Origin: an uncultured Gammaproteobacteria bacterium
GTDB lineage: Bacteria > Pseudomonadota > Gammaproteobacteria > Rariloculales > Rariloculaceae
Direction: 5' to 3'
Length of the DNA: 13,923 nt
NCBI GenBank assembly: GCA_946887385.1
Contig: CAMPKU010000111.1
Coordinates: forward strand, 1 to 13,923
Every line of letters starts with the position of its first letter. Position 1 is the stretch's first letter. The translations under genes and the position numbers were made by a program. A model generated the notes under the pieces. That model was not told where the DNA came from, did not search any database, and saw only the letters and a list, made by a program, of their open reading frames with translations. Shown in pieces: positions 1 through 7,292 of this stretch.

Positions 1-1
1 G

Positions 2-82
2 CCGCCGCGGGCGATCGACGTGGCAGCGTTGCAGCAGCGCCTGCGCGCCGACGGCGCCAACCTCGGCCCTTCGGCGGGCTAG
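2..82 (+). CDS. C-terminal tail of an unidentified protein (5' end outside window)
   Basis: An open frame enters from the left edge and ends at a TAG at 80-82, giving 26 residues that finish in RLRADGANLGPSAG. The codons have the high G/C third positions of the other genes here, and the next gene on this strand starts about 105 bases later. The segment looks like one amphipathic helix followed by a short disordered tail. It is too short to assign a family; a faint resemblance to the last helix of transaldolase-type proteins was noted but is not evidence. It is called a gene tail only because the frame is open and the composition fits. Confidence 0.4.
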   Translation, partial: PPRAIDVAALQQRLRADGANLGPSAG

Positions 83-106
83 CCGCCGGCGGTCCTACCC
101 GCGCCG

Positions 107-126
107 TTGTGGCAGATCTGCCAAAA
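107..126. promoter_or_regulatory. Palindrome upstream of the REC-EAL regulator gene, possible operator
   Basis: A perfect 14-bp palindrome, TGGCAGATCTGCCA, lies at 110-123 and extends to 20 bp (107-126) with one mismatched pair. It sits in the 105-base gap between the upstream stop codon and the GTG start of the signalling gene. No T-run follows on either strand, so an intrinsic terminator is unlikely, and a dimeric regulator site is the more natural reading. The rest of the gap (83-106, 127-187) holds a weak TATCTT -10-like hexamer at 165-170 without a convincing -35, and an AGGA at 173-176 before the start. Confidence 0.3.
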
Positions 127-187
127 CGTGATGGGCGTCGGCTCATTTCCTTGTGTTAAGTAGCTATCTTCCAGGACCATTTCCGGT

Positions 188-2929
188 GTGGCCCATCCGA
201 TGGCGGAGGACGCAGCAAAGCAGCTCGAAGGCGGCGGGGGGTTTACGCCCGAAATTACTGCGGCCGCAATACGCGTGCTGCAGCTCGAGGACAACCCCGT
301 CGATGCCGAGCTCATCGTTCGGCGCCTGAAAGCCGACGGTCTCGACGTGCTTTGCCGCGTGGTCGCCGACGAGCTCGGCTTCCGGCATGCGCTCGCGGAT
401 TTCGCTCCGCAAATCATCCTCTCGGATTTCTCATTGCGCGGCTTCGACGGGTTGTCGGCGCTCGAGATTGCCCGCGCAATGGCGCCGACGACACCGTTCA
501 TCTTCGTGTCGGGCACCATCGGCGAAGAGCGCGCCATCGAAGCGCTGAAACGCGGCGCCACCGACTACGTTCTGAAGGACAATCTGCGCCGCCTCGCGGC
601 CGCGATCAGGAACGCGCTGCGGCAGGCGGAAATCGCGCTGGCCAAGGAGTTGGCCGAGGACATGCTGCGGCGCAGCGAGTCGCGCCTGCAAGACATCATC
701 AACACGTCTCGCGACTGGGTGTGGGAGTGCGATCGCGAGGGCCGGTTCACGTTCTCGAGCCCGAGCATCGAGTCGATCTTGGGCTACACGCGCTACGAGA
801 TCCTCGGCCGGCGGGCGTCGGATTACATCGAGCCCGTCGACGACCTCCAGCTGCAGGCTACGCTCGCCGATATGCCCTCGGGCGCGGAACTGAGCAATCC
901 CGTGACGATGCGGTGGCGGCATCGAAACGGCAAGACGCGCTGGCTCGAGCGCACGATGGTGGCACTGCGCGATCTCGACGGCGCCTGGCGCGGCGTTCGC
1001 GGTATCGACCGCGACGTGACGCTGCGCATGGCGCAGGAAGTACGCATCCGCCGTCTGAATCGCGCCCAGCGTTTCTTGAGCGGCGCCAGCGAAGCCGCCA
1101 TGCGCATCCGCGAGCGCGACCGGCTGATCAGGGAGGCCTGCCGGCTGGCAGTGAGCGTAGGCGGCTACGCGCGGGCCACCATTTATCTCCTGCCGAACGA
1201 CGTTGCCGGCACGGCGCCGCTCGTGTGCTCGTACGGCGATGCGCAGGACGACGGCGCCAAGTGGTCGATCACGAATCGGCTGCCCGAAGGCGTGGGTGCC
1301 ATCTCGCAAGTGCTTACCACCGCCGAGCCGATCGTCGTGAACGATTTGAGCGATCCTGCCAACGCCGCGCTGCTCGGCAAGAACCCGCTGCCCGAAGGCT
1401 CCCGGTCCCGCATCGCCCTGCCCCTGTGCATCGATCTCGCCGTGATCGGCGTGGTCGAGCTCGACGCGCGGGAATCCGGCGTGTTCGGCGACGCCGAGCT
1501 CGCGCTGCTGAAGCAAGTGGCGGCGAACATCACGTTCGCGCTGCAGTATTTGCGGAGCAAGGAGAGCGCGGAGTACCTCGAGTACTACGACACGCTCACG
1601 GGTCTGCCGAATCGCGCCTTGTATCTGACGCGCGTGCAAGCCGCCATCGAAGCCGCGCGCAAATCCGGTCAGTCGGTTGCGGTGGCCGTGATCGACATCG
1701 TCGAGTTCGGCACCGTCAACGACAATCTGGGACAACATCTGGGCGACGCGCTGCTGCGGCTGGTCGCCGAGCGCTTGACGGGCGCGTTCGGCCGGTCGAG
1801 CGGCATCAGCCGTTTGGGCGACGATAAGTTCTCGGTCATCGAGATTGACCCCACGCACGAGACCGACGGCGCGCTCGCCAAGCGCATCGCCGACTGCTTC
1901 GAGGCGCCGTTCTCCTTGCAAGGCCAAGAGCTGCGCGTGGATGCGCGCGCGGGTTTCGTGCAGTTCCCCGACGACGGCGATCACGCCGAGGCGCTCTTGC
2001 AGGAAGCGAAGGTAGCCCTTCAGCATGCCAAGGACACCGGCGCGCGCTACCTGCGCTACACCGCGCGCATGAACGAGACCGCGTCGCAACGCTTCGTTCT
2101 CACGAACGAGCTGCGCCGCGCGGTCGCCGAGCGCTGCTTTACGCTGCACTATCAGCCGAAGCTCAACCTCAAGACCGGGGTCGTCGACGGCGTCGAGGCC
2201 TTGCTGCGCTGGTCGAGCAACGGCGAGCCCGTCCCGCCAAACGTGTTCGTGCCGATGCTCGAGTCGCTCGGCCTCATCGACGAAGTGGGCAGCTGGGTGA
2301 TCGCTCAGGCGATGGCCGAGACGGCCGATTGGGCGCCGAGCAACGAGTTCCGCGTGGCCGCCAACGTATCGCCGTTACAGCTCAACAGCGCGGACTTCGC
2401 GGCGCGCGTGCTGCAGTCGATCGCCGATTTAGGCGGCGACCCGCGGCGGCTCGAGCTCGAAGTGACGGAAAGCAGCCTCATGGCCGATCCGCACCACGCG
2501 AGCACGAGCCTCGCGAAGTTGCGCGCGGCGGGGGTATCGATCGCGATCGACGACTTCGGCACGGGCCATTCGTCGCTGCGCGTGCTCGCCGGCTTGCCGA
2601 TCGACGTGCTCAAGATCGACGGCAGCTTCGTTCGCGATCTCGTGACGAACCGCAATCATCGGCTCATCGTTCAAACGACGATCAGTCTGGCGGCATCGCT
2701 CGGCATGAAGACCGTGGCCGAGGGTGTGGAGACACCCGAGCAGCTCGAGTTGCTGCGCAAGCTCGGCTGCGATGTCGTGCAGGGTTATCTCGTGAGCCGG
2801 CCGTGCAGCGCCGCGGATCTGTCGCGCTGGTTCGGGAGCGGCACGTTCACGAAGCTCAAGCAGCTCGTTACGGGTGAAGCTCGCCAAAGCCCGCGCGGCG
2901 CGCACCGCTCGCAAACGGCACGGTCGTAG
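188..2929 (+). CDS. REC-PAS-GAF-GGDEF-EAL protein, predicted c-di-GMP phosphodiesterase
   Basis: A 913-residue cytoplasmic signalling protein. Domains in order: receiver, about 28-145 (acidic E34/D35, phospho-acceptor D80 in ILSDFSL, S108, K130); PAS, about 163-285; GAF, about 300-455; GGDEF, about 467-620; EAL, about 636-885. The EAL domain looks active: E670 of EALLRW, N726, E758, D788/D789 in IDDFGTGHSSL, K809, E845 of AEGVET and Q865 of VQGYLVSRP. The GGDEF domain looks dead: the motif reads RLGDDKF (542-548) and the second metal Asp of the usual DxD is V505. The expected output is therefore cleavage of c-di-GMP, controlled by phosphorylation of the receiver and by ligands of PAS or GAF; this follows from the families and is not shown here. 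No transmembrane segment and no neighbouring histidine kinase are seen. The GTG start at 188 is preferred because AGGA lies at 173-176; ATG at 200 is possible. The basic tail after about residue 890 is probably disordered. Confidence 0.93.
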   Translation: MAHPMAEDAAKQLEGGGGFTPEITAAAIRVLQLEDNPVDAELIVRRLKADGLDVLCRVVADELGFRHALADFAPQIILSDFSLRGFDGLSALEIARAMAPTTPFIFVSGTIGEERAIEALKRGATDYVLKDNLRRLAAAIRNALRQAEIALAKELAEDMLRRSESRLQDIINTSRDWVWECDREGRFTFSSPSIESILGYTRYEILGRRASDYIEPVDDLQLQATLADMPSGAELSNPVTMRWRHRNGKTRWLERTMVALRDLDGAWRGVRGIDRDVTLRMAQEVRIRRLNRAQRFLSGASEAAMRIRERDRLIREACRLAVSVGGYARATIYLLPNDVAGTAPLVCSYGDAQDDGAKWSITNRLPEGVGAISQVLTTAEPIVVNDLSDPANAALLGKNPLPEGSRSRIALPLCIDLAVIGVVELDARESGVFGDAELALLKQVAANITFALQYLRSKESAEYLEYYDTLTGLPNRALYLTRVQAAIEAARKSGQSVAVAVIDIVEFGTVNDNLGQHLGDALLRLVAERLTGAFGRSSGISRLGDDKFSVIEIDPTHETDGALAKRIADCFEAPFSLQGQELRVDARAGFVQFPDDGDHAEALLQEAKVALQHAKDTGARYLRYTARMNETASQRFVLTNELRRAVAERCFTLHYQPKLNLKTGVVDGVEALLRWSSNGEPVPPNVFVPMLESLGLIDEVGSWVIAQAMAETADWAPSNEFRVAANVSPLQLNSADFAARVLQSIADLGGDPRRLELEVTESSLMADPHHASTSLAKLRAAGVSIAIDDFGTGHSSLRVLAGLPIDVLKIDGSFVRDLVTNRNHRLIVQTTISLAASLGMKTVAEGVETPEQLELLRKLGCDVVQGYLVSRPCSAADLSRWFGSGTFTKLKQLVTGEARQSPRGAHRSQTARS

Positions 2930-2997
2930 CTTTAGACAGCTGCGCGCCGAGGCGCGCGTCGAGCACCGGCCGCAACGCTGTGCCGGCACAAGCTACG
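2925..2997. terminator. Nested inverted repeats between convergent genes, possible bidirectional terminator
   Basis: CGTAGCTT (2925-2932) and AAGCTACG (2990-2997) form a perfect 8-bp inverted repeat, and each arm contains the stop codon of one of the two convergent genes (2927-2929 on +, 2993-2995 on -). Inside are a 7-bp inverted repeat with a 2-base centre (2942-2957, GCGCGCC/GGCGCGC) and a 12-bp palindrome, TGTGCCGGCACA (2979-2990). No U-tract follows, so a classical intrinsic terminator is not supported. A folded structure that ends or stabilises both transcripts is inference. Confidence 0.35.
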
Positions 2998-4354
2998 GGC
3001 TTTGTGCCTCCACCTTCAGCATGGCGCCGGCGGCCTCGTCGGTGAGCAGATACACGGCGCCGTCGGGCCCCTGCCGCACGTCGCGAAACCGCTGGCCGAG
3101 CTCCGTCAACATGCGTTCTTGCTCTGCCGGCTGACCGGCCGCGTCGAAGCCGATGCGCACGAGCGAGCGCGACATCGCTGCGAGTAGCAAGTCGCCGCGC
3201 CATCCGGGCAGCTCGTTGGCCGTATAGAACGCGACATTGCCGGGGTTGATGGAGGGCGCCCAATGCAGCACGGGATCCTCCAGGCCGGGCACCGGCCCCG
3301 GGCCGCGCGCAACAGGGTCGCCGTTGTAATGCGCACCGCGCGTCACGAGTATCCAGCCGTAGTTCTTGCCGGCCTCGATGAGGTTGAGCTCGTCGCCGCC
3401 GCGCGGTCCGAACTCCGTGGACCAGACTGCACCGGTCTCGGGATGCACCGTGAGCCCTGTGGGGTTGCGATGGCCGAGCGTGTAGATCTCGGCAAGGTAA
3501 CCGGCTCGGCCCACGAACGGGTTGTCGCGCGGAACCTTGCCGTCGTCGTCGATGCGAAGGATCTTGCCCAAATGCGAGGACGGCTCCTGCGCCTTCTCGC
3601 CCCAGTTACGGTCGCCGCTCGCGAGGTACAGCATGCCATCGCGGCCGAAGGCCATGCGCGCGCCGAAGCTTGCATCGGCCGGGCCCTGCCCGCAGCAGCG
3701 GCCGTTCTCGCCTGCCATCGTGGAGTTGTACCAGTCTGCCGCGACGAAGATGTCTTCCACGTCTTCGAGCGCCGCGCCGCCATCGAAGCGTGCGCGCGCA
3801 ACGGCGAGCGTGGACAGCGTCGGATCCTGCGTGTCGGGCTTCGAGTAGGAGAAATAGATGAGCCGATTGCGACGATAGTTCGGGTGCAATACCACGTCGG
3901 CGAGCCCGCCGATCACCACGGCCCGAATCGCGGGCAAGCCGGCGATTGGCGCGGGATCGAGCACCCCGTCGCGCACGATGCGCAGCCGCCCGGGCCGCTC
4001 CGTGACGAGCAGGTCGCCGTCCGGCAGAAACGCCATACCCCAGGGGCTCTGGAGCCCCTTGGTTACCACGGTGACGTGGATGCGCTGCTGCTCGGTGCTG
4101 AAGTCCCAGGGACCGTCGCCGAGCGGCGGAATTTGCGGGCCGCGGCCGCGGCCACCGCCGCCGCGCTGCGCCGGGGCTGCCGCGGGCTGTTCCGCTTGCG
4201 GCGGCGCGGCTTGCGATTGCGTCGGCGCCGGCGCGCTCTGCTGCGCTGCCAGCGGCAGGCCGGCGGTCATCAATCCCAATCCGGCGCATGCCGCCGGCAC
4301 GATGCGCAAGCCGCGCGCGGTCGTCAAACTCAGGAACCGCATCGTGCGGGGCAT
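2993..4354 (-). CDS. Secreted PQQ-dependent sugar dehydrogenase-like beta-propeller with altered active site
   Basis: A 453-residue protein of the glucose/sorbosone dehydrogenase (GSDH) family, a six-bladed PQQ-binding propeller. Residues 1-37 form a Sec-type signal peptide ending near LPLAAQ, followed by a Pro/Ala/Gln-rich and Gly/Arg-rich linker to about 78, so the protein should be periplasmic. Family marks include GLQSPWGMAFLPDGDLLVTE (100-119), the LHP of about 156-158, GHRNPTGL (294-301), GPRGGDELN (316-324) and NYGW (331-334). Set against soluble glucose dehydrogenase, the conserved Asp (D248) and Arg (R296) are kept, but the catalytic His position is S229 and the active-site Gln position is I148. 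It may act on another substrate, belong to a subfamily with different chemistry, or be inactive. The start at 4354 is supported by AGGAG at 4363-4367, 8 bases upstream. Its 3' end faces the phosphodiesterase gene; upstream it is divergent from the DUF6164 gene. Confidence 0.85.
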   Translation of the reverse strand: MPRTMRFLSLTTARGLRIVPAACAGLGLMTAGLPLAAQQSAPAPTQSQAAPPQAEQPAAAPAQRGGGGRGRGPQIPPLGDGPWDFSTEQQRIHVTVVTKGLQSPWGMAFLPDGDLLVTERPGRLRIVRDGVLDPAPIAGLPAIRAVVIGGLADVVLHPNYRRNRLIYFSYSKPDTQDPTLSTLAVARARFDGGAALEDVEDIFVAADWYNSTMAGENGRCCGQGPADASFGARMAFGRDGMLYLASGDRNWGEKAQEPSSHLGKILRIDDDGKVPRDNPFVGRAGYLAEIYTLGHRNPTGLTVHPETGAVWSTEFGPRGGDELNLIEAGKNYGWILVTRGAHYNGDPVARGPGPVPGLEDPVLHWAPSINPGNVAFYTANELPGWRGDLLLAAMSRSLVRIGFDAAGQPAEQERMLTELGQRFRDVRQGPDGAVYLLTDEAAGAMLKVEAQSP

Positions 4355-4401
4355 CGAGATCGCTCCTCGTTATTTTTGCTCAGCGACCTTGCGCTAGCCG
4401 C

Positions 4402-4413
4402 GACAGGCCTGTC
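4402..4413. promoter_or_regulatory. 12-bp palindrome with an overlapping TTGACA hexamer
   Basis: GACAGGCCTGTC is a perfect palindrome in the 110-base gap between the divergent genes that start at 4354 (-) and 4465 (+). On the minus strand a consensus -35 hexamer, TTGACA, covers 4410-4415 and overlaps one arm. No good -10 lies 16-18 bases downstream of it, so the promoter call is weak. The position would suit an operator controlling the PQQ-protein gene. The rest of the gap shows only the AGGAG before that gene. Confidence 0.3.
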
Positions 4414-4464
4414 AACGGGCGCTCGGGCGGCCGGGCGAGCCGCGCTTGGAGCTATCATCCGGCC

Positions 4465-4830
4465 ATGTCGAAGCTGCTGCTGAACCTGCGCCATGTGCCC
4501 GACGACGAGGCGGACGACGTTCGTCGTTTCCTCGACGCCGCCGGAATCGGCTATTACGAGACCCAGCCGAGCCCATGGGGCATTTCTGCCGGCGGCATTT
4601 GGATCCGCGACGAGCGCGACGTTTTCGAGGCGAAGCGGCTGATGGCCGAGTACCAGCGCGAACGGCAAGCGCGTGCTCACGCTCTGCGCCTCGAAGCGCA
4701 GCGCAACGGCACCGCCGAGACCTTCGCCGACGTGCTGCGCACGCAACCGTTGCGGGTCGCGCTCACGGCGCTCGCGATCGTGCTACTGCTCGGACTGATG
4801 GCGCTGCCCGTGTTCCTGCTCGGGCGCTAG
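4465..4830 (+). CDS. DUF6164 family protein, small C-terminally anchored membrane protein
   Basis: A 121-residue protein. The N-terminal 65 residues, with NLRHVPDDEADDVR (7-20), YYETQPSPWGISAGGIW (30-46) and IRDERD, match the pattern known for DUF6164, a proteobacterial family without a proven function. A charged, probably helical stretch follows (62-82), and one hydrophobic segment at about 97-119 ends the protein, so it should be anchored in the inner membrane with its N-terminal domain in the cytoplasm. The ATG at 4465 is chosen because family similarity begins there; an upstream in-frame extension to 4288 would run antisense into the PQQ-protein gene. The Shine-Dalgarno sequence is weak (GGAG near 4447). 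A 55-base gap separates it from the IlvD/Edd-type gene on the same strand, so co-transcription is plausible. Confidence 0.85.
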   Translation: MSKLLLNLRHVPDDEADDVRRFLDAAGIGYYETQPSPWGISAGGIWIRDERDVFEAKRLMAEYQRERQARAHALRLEAQRNGTAETFADVLRTQPLRVALTALAIVLLLGLMALPVFLLGR

Positions 4831-4885
4831 CGACCGATCGCGCGAGAGCGGCGATTTCTCCGCGCGGAGCCGGTATCGTAGGCGC

Positions 4886-6580
4886 ATGCAACGCAAGCTT
4901 CGCAGCAATCTCGACGAAGGCTCGGTGCCCTGGTCCGGCCGCCGCGCGCAGTGGCGCGCGCTCGGCCTTACCGACGAGGACATGCAGAAGCCGAAGATCG
5001 CCATCGTGAACTCCTCGAGCGAGCTCTCGAGCTGCTTCAGTCACTTGGACGGGTTGGCCGACGAGCTCAAGGTGGCGATCCGCGCGGCCGGCGGCGTGCC
5101 GTTCGAGATTCGCACCGCCGCGCCCAGCGACTTCATCACGAGCGCCGGCCGCCGGGGCGCGTACATTTTGCCGACGCGCGACTTGATTGCGGCCGACATC
5201 GAGGTGCAGGTGGAAGGCGCGCTGCTCGACGGCATGGTGTGCCTCGCGTCGTGCGACAAGACCACGCCGGGCCAGCTCATGGCCGCAGGCCGGCTCAACG
5301 TTCCGACGATTGTCGTGATCTGCGGCTACCAGAAGGCCGGCTCCTATCGCGGCCAGCACACGGACATCGAGGACGTGTTCTTGAAGACCGGCTATCTCAC
5401 GTCGGGCGCCGCCACGATCGAGGAGATCAAAGGCATGGCCGACGTGGCCATCCAGAGCCCCGGCGTGTGCCAGGGCATGGGCACGGCAAACTCGATGCAC
5501 GTGGTGTGCGAAGCGCTCGGCATGACGCTGCCCGGCAGCGCGCCCGTCGCGGCCGGCAGCCCGAAGATGCACGCGCACCTGCGCGCGGCCGGTGCGCGCA
5601 TCGTTCAGATGGTGTGGCAAGACTTGAAGCCGCGCGACATCATGACCGCCGGCGCGGTGCGCAACGCCGTGCAAATGGTGCTCGCCGTGAGCGGCTCCAT
5701 CAACTGCGTGAAGCACCTGCAAGCGATCGCCATCGAAGCCGAGGCCGGTGTGGACGTGTATCAGGAGTTCGCCGACTTCGCCGAGCGCGTGCCGCTGCTC
5801 GCGGCCGTAAAGCCGAACGGCGACGCGCACATCGAAGACTTCGAGGCCGCCGGCGGCGCGCGCGGGATCTTGAAGCGGCTCGAGCGGCAGCTCGATCTCG
5901 ACGCGCGCTCGGTGTCCGGGCAAACGCTGCGCGAAATCCTTGCGGCCACCACGGTTGCCGACGAACGCACGATCGCGACGCTCGACAAGCCGCTCTCGAC
6001 GCGGCCTGCGATCGTGATCGTGCGCGGCAGCCTGCTGCCCGGCGGCGGCATCGTGCGGCAAGGCGGCACCGGCGAGCGCATGCTCGAGTTCCGCGGCAAG
6101 GCCAATATCTTCCATTCGCGCGACGAGGCGCTCGCAGGCATCAAGGCCGGCAAGGTGCAGCCCGGCGACGTGGTCGTGCTGCGCGGCTTGGGCGTGATCG
6201 GCGGCCCCGGCATGGCGATGACGTCGGCCGTGATCTTCGCGCTCGACGGCGCAGGGTTGCTCGATCGTGTGGCCGCCATCACGGAAGGCCAGCTCTCGGG
6301 CCTCGTCAACAACGGCCTCGTCGTCGGCGAGGCATCGCCGGAAGCCGCGGCCGGCGGGCCCCTCGCCTATCTCGAGAACGGCGACACGATCGCGATCGAC
6401 GTGCGCCGCAAAACCGTGGACCTCGAGGTGCCGGAGGCCGTGCTCGTGGAGCGGCGCAAGACGGCGCGCGTGTACGGCGCGCAGGATCAGCGCGGCTGGC
6501 TCGGCGTGTATCAGCGCACCGTCGCACCCGTGCACGAAGGAGCCGTGCTCACGGGCCGAGAAGCGACGAAAGATAGCTGA
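4886..6580 (+). CDS. IlvD/Edd-family dehydratase, possibly acting on a sugar acid
   Basis: A 564-residue enzyme of the dihydroxy-acid/6-phosphogluconate/aldonate dehydratase family, which removes water from a 2,3-dihydroxy acid to leave a 2-keto-3-deoxy acid. Ligands expected for a [2Fe-2S] cluster are C50 (SSELSSCFSH), C123 (SCDKTTPGQ) and C195 (GVCQGMGTANSM); D124 and K125 of the CDK motif would take part in Mg binding. GSINCVKHLQAIA (269-281), IGGPGM (438-443) and EASPEAAAGGP (482-492) are further marks. The usual TDGRFSG reads TEGQLSG (466-472), keeping the serine thought to be catalytic. This points to a branch apart from housekeeping IlvD or Edd. The nearby sugar dehydrogenases make an aldonate substrate attractive, but a role in branched-chain amino acid synthesis cannot be excluded. 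The family-typical N-terminus, RSNLDEGSVPWSGRRAQW, supports the start at 4886. The last 32 bases overlap the convergent cytochrome gene. Confidence 0.9.
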   Translation: MQRKLRSNLDEGSVPWSGRRAQWRALGLTDEDMQKPKIAIVNSSSELSSCFSHLDGLADELKVAIRAAGGVPFEIRTAAPSDFITSAGRRGAYILPTRDLIAADIEVQVEGALLDGMVCLASCDKTTPGQLMAAGRLNVPTIVVICGYQKAGSYRGQHTDIEDVFLKTGYLTSGAATIEEIKGMADVAIQSPGVCQGMGTANSMHVVCEALGMTLPGSAPVAAGSPKMHAHLRAAGARIVQMVWQDLKPRDIMTAGAVRNAVQMVLAVSGSINCVKHLQAIAIEAEAGVDVYQEFADFAERVPLLAAVKPNGDAHIEDFEAAGGARGILKRLERQLDLDARSVSGQTLREILAATTVADERTIATLDKPLSTRPAIVIVRGSLLPGGGIVRQGGTGERMLEFRGKANIFHSRDEALAGIKAGKVQPGDVVVLRGLGVIGGPGMAMTSAVIFALDGAGLLDRVAAITEGQLSGLVNNGLVVGEASPEAAAGGPLAYLENGDTIAIDVRRKTVDLEVPEAVLVERRKTARVYGAQDQRGWLGVYQRTVAPVHEGAVLTGREATKDS

Positions 6581-7292
6581 CGAGATCGGCGAGCTCCTGC
6601 TCGCTGAACGTGTCTCGATACGACGGCATCGGCGACTCCGCGAAGCCGTGCTCGCGCAACTCCGCCTTCGCGAACGACCGCAACTGCTGCTCGAGATCGA
6701 GGAGCTGCACCGTGTAAGTGTCGTGGTTCAAGAGGCGTCCTGTGACCTCCTCGCCCGCGTCCGTGACCACGCGGTAGAAGCGATTCTCGGCCCGCACTTC
6801 CGTCTGCGGGTCGAGCAGCGAAGCGAGTAGGTCTCCGGCGCGCCGCTGCCGGCCGATGCGGCTCAAGTCCGGTCCCACGCGCGAGCCCAAGCCGTCGATG
6901 CGGTGGCAATCCAGGCACTCGCCTTTGCCTTCGAACAGCGTTCGGCCGCGCGCGGCGTCGCCGGCGAGCCTCGGCTCCTCACGCGGACGCGCGTTGTCGC
7001 GCAGATAAAGAACCAGTTGCTCGATTTGCTCCTCGTCGAGGTCCGAAGGCCCCATCGTCGTGTTCGGAACGCCGTTCGCGATGATGCCCGCGAGCTCGTT
7101 GTCCGTGAGCGGGCTGCGAAATCGGCCGGTACCGAGATCGATGCCGGCGACGCGGTCGCCGTTCTCGCCGTGACACTCCGCGCACGCGGCGGCATAGAGG
7201 CTGGCACCTTCTTCGTCGAACGAGTGCTGCGCGGCGCCGCTATTCGCTGCGAGCGCGGCCGCGGCAGCGAGCGCAGCGCCCGTGCGGGTCAT
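6549..7292 (-). CDS. Periplasmic dihaem c-type cytochrome, likely electron acceptor of the upstream GdhB
   Basis: A 247-residue protein with a signal peptide at about 1-21 (Ala-rich, ending SGAAQ) and two haem-c sites, CAECH (37-41) and CLDCH (126-130). M80 (NTTMGPSDL) and M222 (SPMPSY) are candidate sixth ligands. The first half resembles a class I cytochrome c. The second (about 112-247), with CHRIDGLGSRVGPDLSRIG, LLDPQTEV and GEEVTGRLLNHDTY, resembles the haem-binding domain often fused to or encoded beside PQQ propeller dehydrogenases. Its ATG overlaps the TGA of the glucose dehydrogenase gene (ATGA, 7289-7292) and has no clear Shine-Dalgarno, so translation is probably coupled. The open frame continues upstream to 7784, but that part lies within the dehydrogenase gene; the signal peptide fixes the start at 7292. 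Its last 32 bases overlap the end of the dehydratase gene on the other strand. Confidence 0.9.
   Translation of the reverse strand: MTRTGAALAAAAALAANSGAAQHSFDEEGASLYAAACAECHGENGDRVAGIDLGTGRFRSPLTDNELAGIIANGVPNTTMGPSDLDEEQIEQLVLYLRDNARPREEPRLAGDAARGRTLFEGKGECLDCHRIDGLGSRVGPDLSRIGRQRRAGDLLASLLDPQTEVRAENRFYRVVTDAGEEVTGRLLNHDTYTVQLLDLEQQLRSFAKAELREHGFAESPMPSYRDTFSEQELADLVSYLSSLLGP

Noticed and set aside
431..2149. A 572-residue open frame antisense to the REC-EAL gene
   Set aside because: It is rich in Arg, Ala and Gln with no recognisable domain, and the opposite strand encodes a clear multidomain protein. Long antisense frames are expected in DNA this rich in G/C at third codon positions.
4288..4464. 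Upstream extension of the DUF6164 frame
   Set aside because: Family similarity begins at the ATG at 4465, and the extension overlaps the start of the divergent PQQ-protein gene.
3263..4483. A 406-residue plus-strand frame across the PQQ-protein gene
   Set aside because: The composition is typical of a shadow frame, and it overlaps both a clear GSDH gene and the start of DUF6164.
4763..6535. A 590-residue open frame antisense to the IlvD/Edd gene
   Set aside because: It is His/Ala/Arg-rich low-complexity translation with no family resemblance; the plus strand carries all motifs of the dehydratase.
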